Origin: Lachnospiraceae bacterium KGMB03038
Lineage (GTDB): Bacteria; Bacillota; Clostridia; Lachnospirales; Lachnospiraceae
NCBI GenBank assembly: GCA_007361935.1
Contig: CP041667.1
Span: 310,001-374,000 of the forward strand
DNA: 64,000 bases
Direction: 5' to 3'
Part shown: positions 51,461 to 60,560 of the stretch, one piece after another
Layout of the letters: every line of letters begins with the position of its first letter
Position numbering within the stretch: the first letter of the stretch is position 1
The notes under the pieces: generated by a model
What the model saw: the letters and a program-made list of their open reading frames with translations, nothing else
What the model was told of the DNA's origin: nothing
The model's database searches: none
Program-made: the position numbers and the translations under genes

Positions 51461-53321
51461 GGGGGCGTTGCAAAATAGATGAGTAATCATCTATGGAGCA
51501 ACGCTCCTTTTTCATATCCAAAAACAGAAAACGGACCCCGAAGAGTCCGTAATCCATGGTATAATTAGATATGCCTACTAACCAAAAATACCATAAAAAT
51601 TATACCGAATTCGGCGAACCTTATCAACTGGTTTTGCCATTAAATTTGGAAGGTTTGGTTCCTGATGATGATTCTGTCCGACTGCTGAGCCACGAATTGG
51701 AGGGATTGGATTACAGCTTGCTGTATCAGGCTTACTCTGCCAAAGGCAGAAATCCGGCAGTGGATCCTAAGACCATGTTCAAGATCCTGACCTATGCGTA
51801 TTCCCAGAACATTTATTCATCCAGAAAAATTGAAACCGCATGCAGACGAGATATCAACTTTATGTGGCTGCTCGCCGGGCAGAAAGCACCTGACCACAGC
51901 ACGATCGCACGTTTCCGTACCGGATTCCTGGCGGATGCCTGTGAAGATCTCTTCTATCAAATGGTAAAGAGACTGAAAAATGCGGGCGAGCTGTCGAAGG
52001 AAACCGTTTTTATTGATGGGACAAAGCTGGAGGCATGCGCAAACAAATATACCTTTGTCTGGAAAAAATCCGTAGGGAAATGGGAAACAAAAATGTTCCA
52101 GAAAGTACAGGAAGCCGTAGCTCTTCTGAACCAGGAGTATCTACAGAGTTTTTCTGTAACGGAAGGAACAAGAACACAGGATCTTCAGAAGATCTGTCGG
52201 TTTCTGGAACAGAGTTGTAAAGAACAGCATACCGTTTTTGTCCATGGAAGAGGGAAACGGAAAAGCCGGAACCAGAAATATCTGGAACTGTTCCAACGTT
52301 TTCTGGAACGGCAGACCATCTACGACTGGCATACAGCCAGCTTCCGGGGACGGAATAATTATTGTAAGACGGATCCGGACGCCACATTCATGCATATGAA
52401 GGATGACCATATGCGGAATGCCCAGTTGAAGCCGGGATATAACGTACAGATCGCAGTGGACAGCGAATATATTGTCGCGACAGATATTTTTCAGGATCGG
52501 AATGATGTATGGACGCTGGTCCCTTTTTTAAAGAGAATGGAAGAAAAACTGGGATTCCGTTATCCAAGCGTGACGGCAGATTCAGGATATGAAAGTGAAG
52601 AAGGATACAGCTATCTGAGAGACCAGAAACAAAAGCCCTATATCAAACCGCAAACGTATGAGAAATGGAAAAAGAGGAGTTTTAAAAAGGATATCAGTAA
52701 ACGTGAGAACATGGGTTATGATGAAAGGACAGATACCTATACGTGTCATGCCGGGAAGAAACTGCGGCCGATTTTCCTGAAAAAGCAGACAAGTAAAAGT
52801 GGCTATGAATCCGAAGTCACCGTCTACGAATGCGAAGATTGTACGGACTGTCCTTATAAAGAGAAATGTACAAAAGCAAAAGGGAACAAACGGCTGTATG
52901 TATCCAAAAGCTTTTTGGAGAAACGACAGGAATCCTATGAAAACATCCTGAGCGAAACCGGGCTCCTATACCGGATGAACCGTTCGATCCAGGTGGAGGG
53001 AGCATTTGGAGCCCTGAAAAACGACTATGAATTTCAAAGATTTTTACTCCGTGGAAAAACCAAAGTAAAACTGGAGATTCTTTTATTGAGTATGGGCTAT
53101 AATCTCAACAAACTTCACGCTAAAATACAAAATGACCGAACCGGAAACCATCTGTTTCCAGTGAAGAAATCTGCTTAATCAAACAGAAACTAAGCAGCTT
53201 TATTAAAGTATGCTCAAAAACGGAAGTAATCCACAGAACAAAGTGGAATCACTTCCGTTTTCCTTTAAATGGAGCGAGGGTATCGCTCCATCACCTAATT
53301 TGATGATTTTGCGACACCCCC
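51461..53321 (+). mobile_element. IS1182-type element, copy 2
   Basis: A complete 1861-bp element, ends GGGGGCGTTGCAAAAT and inverse of GGGGGTGTCGCAAAAT. It is flanked by TTTTAATT and AATTAAAA, the two halves of a palindrome (AATT may also be a 4-bp duplication). Both ends can fold into long hairpins (51463-51511 and 53269-53319). It is inverted relative to copy 1, 10.2 kb away. Confidence 0.9.
51571..53178 (+). CDS. IS1182 family transposase, copy 2
   Basis: The 535-residue protein is identical to that of copy 1, including the Cys-rich insert CEDCTDCPYKEKC and the DDE segments. A promoter-like TATAAT lies at 51558-51563, close to the start codon. Its identity with copy 1 shows that one of the insertions is recent. 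Confidence 0.93.
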   Translation: MPTNQKYHKNYTEFGEPYQLVLPLNLEGLVPDDDSVRLLSHELEGLDYSLLYQAYSAKGRNPAVDPKTMFKILTYAYSQNIYSSRKIETACRRDINFMWLLAGQKAPDHSTIARFRTGFLADACEDLFYQMVKRLKNAGELSKETVFIDGTKLEACANKYTFVWKKSVGKWETKMFQKVQEAVALLNQEYLQSFSVTEGTRTQDLQKICRFLEQSCKEQHTVFVHGRGKRKSRNQKYLELFQRFLERQTIYDWHTASFRGRNNYCKTDPDATFMHMKDDHMRNAQLKPGYNVQIAVDSEYIVATDIFQDRNDVWTLVPFLKRMEEKLGFRYPSVTADSGYESEEGYSYLRDQKQKPYIKPQTYEKWKKRSFKKDISKRENMGYDERTDTYTCHAGKKLRPIFLKKQTSKSGYESEVTVYECEDCTDCPYKEKCTKAKGNKRLYVSKSFLEKRQESYENILSETGLLYRMNRSIQVEGAFGALKNDYEFQRFLLRGKTKVKLEILLLSMGYNLNKLHAKIQNDRTGNHLFPVKKSA

Positions 53322-53344
53322 AATTAAAAATGCCCTGTCCCTAA

Positions 53345-53410
53345 TTGACAAAAGGCGGAAAAGTTTTTGTATATACTGTCTATTGCAAAAGGGAAAACAG
53401 GGTGTGACAA
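53345..53410 (+). promoter_or_regulatory. promoter region of the first allE copy
   Basis: TTGACA (53345-53350) with TATATACT 19 to 21 bases downstream is a plausible but non-ideal promoter. AAAACAGGGTGTGACAA (53394-53410) partly matches the GGTTGACCA motif found before allB and the second allE. The sequence between the IS end and TTGACA (GCCCTGTCCCTAATT) looks like one half of a terminator stem. Confidence 0.5.
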
Positions 53411-53480
53411 TGAAGTTAGAAAGAGTGGATGACCACTTAGCCTTAGAAAAAGAATATAGGCAGAAGGAGAGGATTTAACG

Positions 53481-54269
53481 ATGAGTTATTTAAATGGTCA
53501 GGTTGGTTACAGAGACGAATTACTGGATACACGTTCTATCGTGAAAAAGGATAATTATGTTTTGCTTGAGCCAGACGGACTGGTAAAAAACGCCATCCCA
53601 GGTTATGAGAACTGTGACGTGACGATCCTGGGGACGCCGGCGATGGGGGCGTCTTTCGCGGATTATCTGGTAACGGCCCATGAAGGCGGGAAGAATCCTG
53701 GTCTGGGAGGGGAAGGGCTGGAAACCTTCCTGTATGTGCTGGAAGGAACGGTGACGGTAAAGAACGCGGATCAGGAAGCGGAGCTTACCGAGGGAGGATA
53801 CATCTTTTCCCCAGAGAGCAGCCTGGTGTCATTTGAGAATAAGGGAAACGAAGACGCGAAATTGTACGTATACAAACGCAGATATGACAGGATCGAAGGC
53901 TACAGCGCCCGCACAGTAGTAGGAAATACAAATGAGATGGAGTGGGTAGAATACGAGGGAATGGACAACTGCCACATCAAAGACCTGCTTCCGGCGGCGG
54001 GAGACTTTGGTTTTGATATGAACATGCACATTCTGAAATTCAAACTGGGAGCGTCCCATGGCTATATCGAGACCCATATCCAGGAGCATGGGATGTACTT
54101 CCTGTCCGGGAAGGGAATGTACCGTCTGGACAACGACTGGGTACCGGTAAAGAAAGGGGACTATGTATTCCTGGACGCGTATGTGCCGCAGGCGTGCTAC
54201 GCGGTAGGAAGAGAAGAGGAATTTGCGTACATTTACTCCAAAGACTGCAACAGAGACGTGAAATTATAA
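53481..54269 (+). CDS. allE: (S)-ureidoglycine aminohydrolase, copy 1
   Basis: The 262-residue bicupin has the AllE order: GYRDELLDTRSIVKKDNYVLLEPDGLVKNAIPGYENCDVTILGTPAMGASFADYLVT, a degenerate first cupin, and a second cupin with KLGASHGYIETHIQEHGMYFLSGKGMYRLDNDWVPVKKGDYVFLDAYVPQACYA, whose His/Glu/Gln residues bind Mn. It turns (S)-ureidoglycine into (S)-ureidoglycolate and ammonia. A copy with three residue differences starts at 55597. Confidence 0.93.
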   Translation: MSYLNGQVGYRDELLDTRSIVKKDNYVLLEPDGLVKNAIPGYENCDVTILGTPAMGASFADYLVTAHEGGKNPGLGGEGLETFLYVLEGTVTVKNADQEAELTEGGYIFSPESSLVSFENKGNEDAKLYVYKRRYDRIEGYSARTVVGNTNEMEWVEYEGMDNCHIKDLLPAAGDFGFDMNMHILKFKLGASHGYIETHIQEHGMYFLSGKGMYRLDNDWVPVKKGDYVFLDAYVPQACYAVGREEEFAYIYSKDCNRDVKL

Positions 54270-54277
54270 AAATTTCA

Positions 54278-54318
54278 ATTGGGGCCGGGGGATTTTTAAA
54301 AATCCCCCGGCCCTAATT
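54278..54318. terminator. perfect palindrome terminator between allE copy 1 and the hydrolase
   Basis: GGGCCGGGGGATTTTT (54282-54297) is followed directly by its exact complement (54298-54313). It separates the two convergent genes. Confidence 0.8.
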
Positions 54319-54320
54319 AA

Positions 54321-55220
54321 TTAGATTTTGTATGTATCTGGCCATTCGATTTTCTTATTTTCCTGCTGGGCCAGGAATTTTATAACAGCTTCTAATAACC
54401 TTCCTGTAAATGCGTTTGACTCATCCCGGTCGAAATCGTGCATATCGCAGGAAGCGATAAAACGCTGGGCATTGTATCGGCTGCACAGTTCCAAGAATTC
54501 GTTATAAGGAACGTCTGGATCTTTGATGCTGTGGGCGCAGAACAAGGGGCAGGGGAATTTCTCGCAGGTGCGCAGAGAATAGTCCAGGAAAAAATACTTC
54601 TTCCGCCCTTCATACAATAGATCCGCCCATTTCCCGGTCTGCCGGGCGTAAACATAGACGCTGTAGTGGGTGTCCAGATCGCCGGCGGCGTGGATATCCT
54701 GGGGAACTGCGTCCAGACAGGAAGCCGGTACCGATGGAAGGGAGCAATAATATTTACTGGGGGAATCAAACCATCCGTCGCAGAGAAAACCATATCCGTA
54801 GAAAGAAAGGACCGCTCTTGGCAAAATAGTCAGATTTCCTTTCGCGGCGGCCAGAAGGCAGAGGTAGGCTCCGGCAGAACGGCCCCACAGATAATAGGGA
54901 AGAAGCCTGCCAAAGCGGCCGGGGCTTTCTTCTATAAAAGACTGGATTGAGGCGCATACATCTCCCAGGATCATGTCCAGTTTGGCGGCCGGGGCCAAAG
55001 GATAGTCAAAAGCGATAATCGCGTATCCGGCCTGAGTCAATGTGTTTAGATGAAGCAAGGGGAGATCGTGGCGGTCTCCATATAGAAGGCCTCCGCCGTG
55101 AAAATATAAGATACATCCGCGAAGCTCCTGGTCTGTATCGAGATAATCGGTATCAAGATAAATAGTCGCATATTTAGAGAACAGAGAGCCGGACAGCTCC
55201 CAGTCGGTTTTGTGAAGCAT
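54321..55220 (-). CDS. alpha/beta hydrolase of the HSL/esterase type
   Basis: The 299-residue protein has the oxyanion motif LYFHGGGLLYGD, nucleophile elbow LWGRSAGAYL (Ser), an acid candidate in SIKDPDVPYNE and a His in CDMHDFDRDE. No signal peptide is seen. It lies, in opposite orientation, between the two allE copies. Some plants and bacteria use other hydrolase folds for ureides, so a role on a ureide or carbamoyl ester cannot be excluded, but the sequence alone supports only a carboxylesterase-like enzyme. Confidence 0.78.
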   Translation of the reverse strand: MLHKTDWELSGSLFSKYATIYLDTDYLDTDQELRGCILYFHGGGLLYGDRHDLPLLHLNTLTQAGYAIIAFDYPLAPAAKLDMILGDVCASIQSFIEESPGRFGRLLPYYLWGRSAGAYLCLLAAAKGNLTILPRAVLSFYGYGFLCDGWFDSPSKYYCSLPSVPASCLDAVPQDIHAAGDLDTHYSVYVYARQTGKWADLLYEGRKKYFFLDYSLRTCEKFPCPLFCAHSIKDPDVPYNEFLELCSRYNAQRFIASCDMHDFDRDESNAFTGRLLEAVIKFLAQQENKKIEWPDTYKI

Positions 55221-55596
55221 GAGAGGACTTCCTTTCTGTATATGATGTACCGTCAGACAACGGCTCTATCATCTATCCTAACACAGAAGGAAATGGAGAA
55301 CAAGGCGCAAAAGGATAGCTCCTTACTCCGGCAGAGAAAGAAATTGAATTGATAAAAATATAACAAAAAAATATTGAGAAAATTTTAGCAAAATTTTAAG
55401 CCGAAAATAGAGCGGATTTCAGGACGGCGATAACGATAAGAGAACCATATAAGCAGAGTAAACAAAAAGAGGTCGTTGTTTTGTATAAAATGTCAATTGA
55501 AAAAACAAAAGTGTATTGTCATAATGAAAATATAAAAACTGGTTGACCACAAACAGATTTAGAAAAAGATTTTAGGTAGAAGGAGAGGGTTTAAGG
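55221..55596 (+). promoter_or_regulatory. 376-bp divergent intergenic region with promoter of allE copy 2
   Basis: TTGAAA (55497-55502) and CATAAT (55520-55525) are 17 bases apart. AAAAACTGGTTGACCA (55534-55549) in the leader matches the motif before allB at 15 of 16 positions. The rest is AT-rich and holds no recognisable gene. Confidence 0.6.
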
Positions 55597-56385
55597 ATGA
55601 GTTATTTAAATGGTCAGGTTGGTTACAGAGACGAATTACTGGATACACGTTCCATCGTGAAAAAGGATAATTATGTTCTGCTTGAGCCGGACGGACTGGT
55701 AAAAAACGCCATCCCAGGTTATGAGAACTGTGATGTGACGATCCTGGGGACGCCGGCGATGGGAGCGTCTTTCGCGGATTATCTGGTAACGGCCCATGAA
55801 GGCGGGAAGAATCCTGGTCTGGGAGGGGAAGGGCTGGAAACCTTCCTGTATGTGCTGGAAGGAGCGGTGACGGTAAAGAACGCGGATCAGGAAGCGGAGC
55901 TTACCGAGGGAGGATACATCTTTTCCCCAGAGAGCAGCCTGGTGTCATTTGAGAATAAGGGAAAAGCAGACGCGAAACTGTACGTATACAAACGCAGATA
56001 TGACAGGATCGAAGGCTACAGCGCCCGCACAGTAGTAGGAAATACAAATGAGATGGAGTGGGTAGAATACGAGGGAATGGACAACTGCCACATCAAAGAC
56101 CTGCTTCCGGCGGCGGGAGACTTTGGTTTTGATATGAACATGCACATTCTGAAATTCAAACTGGGAGCGTCCCACGGCTATATCGAGACCCATATCCAGG
56201 AGCATGGGATGTACTTCCTGTCTGGAAAGGGAATGTACCGTCTGGACAACGACTGGGTACCGGTAAAGAAAGGGGACTATGTATTCCTGGACGCGTATGT
56301 GCCGCAGGCGTGCTACGCGGTAGGAAGAGAAGAGGAATTTGCGTACATTTACTCCAAAGACTGCAACAGAGACGTGAAATTATAA
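55597..56385 (+). CDS. allE: (S)-ureidoglycine aminohydrolase, copy 2
   Basis: The 262-residue protein differs from copy 1 at only three positions (a Thr/Ala in YVLEG[T/A]VTV and Asn-Glu versus Lys-Ala in ENKG). Even the ribosome site and the first bases upstream are alike. It leads into allD after about 80 bases and is probably the copy cotranscribed with the late pathway genes. A recent duplication or gene conversion explains the similarity. Confidence 0.93.
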   Translation: MSYLNGQVGYRDELLDTRSIVKKDNYVLLEPDGLVKNAIPGYENCDVTILGTPAMGASFADYLVTAHEGGKNPGLGGEGLETFLYVLEGAVTVKNADQEAELTEGGYIFSPESSLVSFENKGKADAKLYVYKRRYDRIEGYSARTVVGNTNEMEWVEYEGMDNCHIKDLLPAAGDFGFDMNMHILKFKLGASHGYIETHIQEHGMYFLSGKGMYRLDNDWVPVKKGDYVFLDAYVPQACYAVGREEEFAYIYSKDCNRDVKL

Positions 56386-56467
56386 GATGCCAGGGGCAAA
56401 AGGTCCCCACTGAGTAAAAGATCCTAAGGAACAGATTGCAAATAAAAAAGAAGGATGGTTTAGAAAA

Positions 56468-57520
56468 ATGAGACTTTCACGGAATGAGTTAAAAGACTTA
56501 ATGAAGAATAAGATGGCCAAGGCGGGGCTGAAAGAAGATCATGCGGAGACCGCGGCCGAGATTCTGACCTGGGCGGATGAAAGGGGATATCATTCTCATG
56601 GCGCGGTGCGTGTAGAATACTACAGCGAGCGGATTGCCAAAGGAGGTATCACCGCGGATCCGAAGATTACCTGGAAAGAGAACGGTCCCTGCAGCGGTAT
56701 CCTGGATGGGGATAATGGATGCGGCTATGTGATCGCGAAACTGGGAATGGAGAAAGCCATCGAGATGGCGAAGAAAAACGGAGTCGCGATCGTAGGCATG
56801 AGCAACCTTTCCCACAGCGGATCTCTTGGTTATTACACAGAGATGGCGGCCAAAGAAGATCTGGCAGCGATTTCATTCTGCCAGTCAGATCCGATGGCAG
56901 TGCCTTACGGCGGAACAGAGCCGTACTATGGAACGAACCCTATCTCCTTTGCGGCTCCAACAGCAGATGAGAGAATGGTTGTCTTCGATATGGCTACCAC
57001 CGTTCAGGCTTGGGGAAAAATCCTGGACAAACGGTCTCGGCATGAGTCAATCCCGGACAGCTGGGCGGTAGATGAGGAAGGCGCGCCGGTGACAGATCCA
57101 AACAAAGTAAACGCGCTTCTTCCGATCGCGGGAGCAAAAGGCTACGGCCTGATGATGATGGTAGATGTATTCAGCGGCGTGCTTCTTGGAGTTCCTTTTG
57201 GAAAACATGTAAGTTCTATGTACCATGATCTGTCCAAGGGAAGAGAATTAGGCCAGATGCACATCGTCATCGATCCGGCCAGATTTGTAGGCATTGATGA
57301 GTTTAAGAAAAACATGTCTCAGGTATGTGATGAGCTGAGTCAGATGAAACCGGCGCCAGGCCACGACAAAGTATACTATCCTGGAGAGAGAGCGGTCATG
57401 AGACGGGATCAGGCTTATGCGGAGGGCGGTATTGAGATCGTAGATGAGATCGTAGAATATCTGAAGAGCGATGACATCCATTATGACAGATATGACCACA
57501 AAAACAGGTTTGCGGAGTAA
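56468..57520 (+). CDS. allD: ureidoglycolate dehydrogenase
   Basis: The 350-residue protein is of the Ldh2/malate-L-lactate/AllD family: conserved HSHGAVRVEYY near the N-terminus, SNLSHSGSLGYYTEMAAKEDLAAISFCQSDPMAVPYGG (catalytic His) and GTNPISFAAPTADE for NAD(P). AllD oxidises ureidoglycolate to oxalurate. The gene is followed by the fused oxamate carbamoyltransferase gene within 20 bases. Confidence 0.9.
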   Translation: MRLSRNELKDLMKNKMAKAGLKEDHAETAAEILTWADERGYHSHGAVRVEYYSERIAKGGITADPKITWKENGPCSGILDGDNGCGYVIAKLGMEKAIEMAKKNGVAIVGMSNLSHSGSLGYYTEMAAKEDLAAISFCQSDPMAVPYGGTEPYYGTNPISFAAPTADERMVVFDMATTVQAWGKILDKRSRHESIPDSWAVDEEGAPVTDPNKVNALLPIAGAKGYGLMMMVDVFSGVLLGVPFGKHVSSMYHDLSKGRELGQMHIVIDPARFVGIDEFKKNMSQVCDELSQMKPAPGHDKVYYPGERAVMRRDQAYAEGGIEIVDEIVEYLKSDDIHYDRYDHKNRFAE

Positions 57521-57539
57521 GTAAAGGAAAGGAGAAATT

Positions 57540-60500
57540 ATGTTAAAGACAATCGTAAAAAAAGGAAGCTACCATGACTCTGTTGTTCTGATGCTTCTCA
57601 CCAATCAGATTTCAACAATTGAAGGTGTGAAGAAAGTTTCTATTATGATGGCTACGCCAGCCAACAAGGATATTTATAAACAGAGCGGCCTCGCCACAGA
57701 TGAACTGATGGAAGCCACAGCCAACGATATGGTTGTTGTCGCGGATGTGGACGATGACAGTCTTCTGGATAAAATCATGGACGAGGTAGACGAGTTCTTC
57801 AAGAAACAGTCTACTACAGAAGGCGATAAGAAAGGCGCTGAGAGCGTGAAGTCCTGGGACAAGGCTCTGGAAAAGCAGCCGGACGCCAATCTGGCAGTGA
57901 TCTCCATTCCTGGCGCTTACGCGGCTCTGGAAGCAGACCGCGCGCTGGACGAGGGACTTAATGTATTTATGTTCAGCGATAACGTGGCGCTGGAAGATGA
58001 AGTGAAATTAAAGAAAAAGGCTCACGAAAAAGGACTTGCTGTGATGGGACCGGACTGCGGTACCGGAATCATCCAGAGCGTGCCGATCGCCTTTACCAAT
58101 AAAGTTGCGCCAGGGTCTATCGGGATCATCGGAGCTTCCGGAACAGGTATCCAGGAGTTGACTACGATTATCGACCGTCTGGGAGAAGGCGTGACCAACG
58201 CCATCGGAATCGGCGGACGTGACCTGAACGCGGCAGTTGGCGGAATTACCATGATGGATATGATCGACGCTATGGAAGACGACGATGCGGTGAAGGTGCT
58301 GATCATCGTTTCCAAGCCGCCGGCAAAAGAAGTGCGTGACAAGATCGCCGCACGCCTCAGCAATTTCAGCAAGCCCATTGTGACGCTGTTCGTAGGTGAG
58401 AAACCAGAATACCATGAGGAAAACTTCTATCACGCGTATACACTGGATGAAGCTGCCCGTCTGGCAGTCAGCCTGGTAAGAGGCACAGAAATCCCAGAAG
58501 CAACGGTAGATGTAGATGAATCCCAGTTCTATAAAGCAGAAGACAAGAAGACCATCAAAGCTTACTATTCTGGCGGCACGCTGGCCAATGAGGCGGCTAT
58601 GCTGATCAAGGACGCCATGGATGTAAAGGTTCCGCCGGAGGATATCGAAGGCTACATGCTGCAGCTGGACGGCAATGTGGTAGTAGACTTAGGAGACGAT
58701 GCGTATACTCAGGGAAAGCCCCATCCGATGATCGACCCGGCAAAACGAATCGAGTGTATGCAGGAGGCTGTGGATGATGAATCTACAGGAGCCGTTCTGT
58801 TCGATATTATGTTAGGATATGGTTCTCATGAAGATATGGCTGGAGCGCTCCTTCCAACCATCAAAGAGCTGATGGCGAAGGCGGAAGCCGCCGGAAGAAA
58901 AGTATTCTTCGTAGGAACCGTATGCGGAACCAGAAGCGACTTCCAGGGCTATGATGAAGCGGTCAATAAGCTGAAAGAGGCAGGCGTGATCGTATGCGAG
59001 AATAACAAGCTTGCATGCCGGACAGCCATCCGGGCGATCGGAAGAGATTTTAAAGAGCCGGTAAAAGAGGTTCGTCCTAAGACAGTCGTAGATTTCCCGA
59101 AGGCCGCGCCTTCCGACAAACTGCGCGCGCTTCTGTCCGAGAAACCAAAGATCATCAACATTGGTCTTAAGAGTTTCGCGGAAGTAGTAGAAGAGTTTGG
59201 CTGCGATGTAGTCCAGTATGACTGGATGCCGCCGGCAGGTGGAAATCTGAAGCTGATCAAGATCCTGAATTTCCTGAGAAATTATGAAGGACTTGACGAG
59301 AAGAACAGGGAAGTGACGGCCAAAGTAGTTGCAAGCCAGCCGGTCCTGAAAGACAATGTGCGGGCGAAAGAAGTGATTCCGGAGCTTCGGGAAGGCAAAG
59401 TGATCCTTCACGCGGGTCCTCCGGTAGAATATAAGAATATGCCGGATCCGATGCAGGGTTCCTGTGTAGGCGCGGTTCTGTTCGAGGAATGGGCGGACAA
59501 CGAGGCGGACGCAAGGAAAATGCTGGAGAATGGAGAGATCAAGTTCATCCCCTGCCATCATGTAAACGCGGTAGGACCAATGGGCGGCATCACATCTCCC
59601 AATATGGCAGTCTTTGTAGTGGAAAATGAAACTGGCGGAAACAGGGCTTACTGTACCATGAATGAAGGTATCGGCAAAGTACTCCGGTTTGGCGCATACT
59701 CAGAGGAAGTGATCGAGCGTCTTCGCTGGATGCGGGACGTCTTAGGCCCAACACTTGGAAAAGCTCTGCGTTCGATGGAGAACGGTCTTGCCATTAATCC
59801 GCTGATCGCCAAAGCGGTGGCGATGGGAGACGAGTTCCACCAGAGAAATATCGCAGCTTCTCTTGCCTTCCTGAAAGAAGTGGCTCCGATCATCACTAAG
59901 ATGGATATGGATGAGAAAGACCGTTACGACGTGATCAAGTTCCTGGCTGATACAGACCAGTTCTTCTTAAATATTATGATGGCAACCGGTAAGGCGGTTA
60001 TGGACGACGCCCGTACCGGTACGGATGGAACCATCGTGACTGCGATGTGCCGGAATGGTTATGAATTTGGTATCCGCATCGCCGGCATGGGAGACGAGTG
60101 GTTTACAGGTCCGGTCAATACTCCGCAGGGATTATACTTCACCGGATATGACGGCGAGGACGCCTGCCCGGATATGGGAGACAGCGCCATTACAGAGACC
60201 TTTGGCGTGGGCGGTATGGCTATGATCGCCGCTCCGGCGGTTACTAGATTTGTGGGCGCCGGCGGATATGAGGACGCCCTGCGTACCAGCAATGAAATGA
60301 TGGAGATCGTTATCGACCGGAATCCGAACTTTACCGTTCCAACCTGGAATTTCCAGGGAATCTGCCTTGGTATCGATGCAAGACTGGTGGTAGAGAAAGG
60401 AATCACGCCTGTGATCAATACAGGTATCGCCCACAAGATCGCCGGATATGGACAGATCGGGGCCGGTACTGTTCATCCGCCGATCGAATGTTTCGAGAAA

Positions 60501-60545
60501 GCGATCGAAGCGTACGCGAAGAAGCTGGGATTTTCTGAGGAATAG
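57540..60545 (+). CDS. fdrA: FdrA-DUF1116 fusion, AllF-AllG subunits of oxamate carbamoyltransferase
   Basis: The 1001-residue protein fuses two chains. Residues 1 to about 520 are FdrA/AllF, related to succinyl-CoA synthetase alpha, with GPDCGTGIIQSVPIAF and IIGASGTGIQELTTII. Residues from about 540 are DUF1116/AllG (YlbE), with DWMPPAGG, NAVGPMGGITSPNMAVFVV and FTGPVNTPQGLYF. In Escherichia coli these are separate and need AllH; the AllH homologue here is at 45824. The enzyme splits oxalurate into oxamate and carbamoyl phosphate. Carbamate kinase follows 15 bases later. Confidence 0.9.
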   Translation: MLKTIVKKGSYHDSVVLMLLTNQISTIEGVKKVSIMMATPANKDIYKQSGLATDELMEATANDMVVVADVDDDSLLDKIMDEVDEFFKKQSTTEGDKKGAESVKSWDKALEKQPDANLAVISIPGAYAALEADRALDEGLNVFMFSDNVALEDEVKLKKKAHEKGLAVMGPDCGTGIIQSVPIAFTNKVAPGSIGIIGASGTGIQELTTIIDRLGEGVTNAIGIGGRDLNAAVGGITMMDMIDAMEDDDAVKVLIIVSKPPAKEVRDKIAARLSNFSKPIVTLFVGEKPEYHEENFYHAYTLDEAARLAVSLVRGTEIPEATVDVDESQFYKAEDKKTIKAYYSGGTLANEAAMLIKDAMDVKVPPEDIEGYMLQLDGNVVVDLGDDAYTQGKPHPMIDPAKRIECMQEAVDDESTGAVLFDIMLGYGSHEDMAGALLPTIKELMAKAEAAGRKVFFVGTVCGTRSDFQGYDEAVNKLKEAGVIVCENNKLACRTAIRAIGRDFKEPVKEVRPKTVVDFPKAAPSDKLRALLSEKPKIINIGLKSFAEVVEEFGCDVVQYDWMPPAGGNLKLIKILNFLRNYEGLDEKNREVTAKVVASQPVLKDNVRAKEVIPELREGKVILHAGPPVEYKNMPDPMQGSCVGAVLFEEWADNEADARKMLENGEIKFIPCHHVNAVGPMGGITSPNMAVFVVENETGGNRAYCTMNEGIGKVLRFGAYSEEVIERLRWMRDVLGPTLGKALRSMENGLAINPLIAKAVAMGDEFHQRNIAASLAFLKEVAPIITKMDMDEKDRYDVIKFLADTDQFFLNIMMATGKAVMDDARTGTDGTIVTAMCRNGYEFGIRIAGMGDEWFTGPVNTPQGLYFTGYDGEDACPDMGDSAITETFGVGGMAMIAAPAVTRFVGAGGYEDALRTSNEMMEIVIDRNPNFTVPTWNFQGICLGIDARLVVEKGITPVINTGIAHKIAGYGQIGAGTVHPPIECFEKAIEAYAKKLGFSEE

Positions 60546-60560
60546 AAGGGAGGGATCCTG

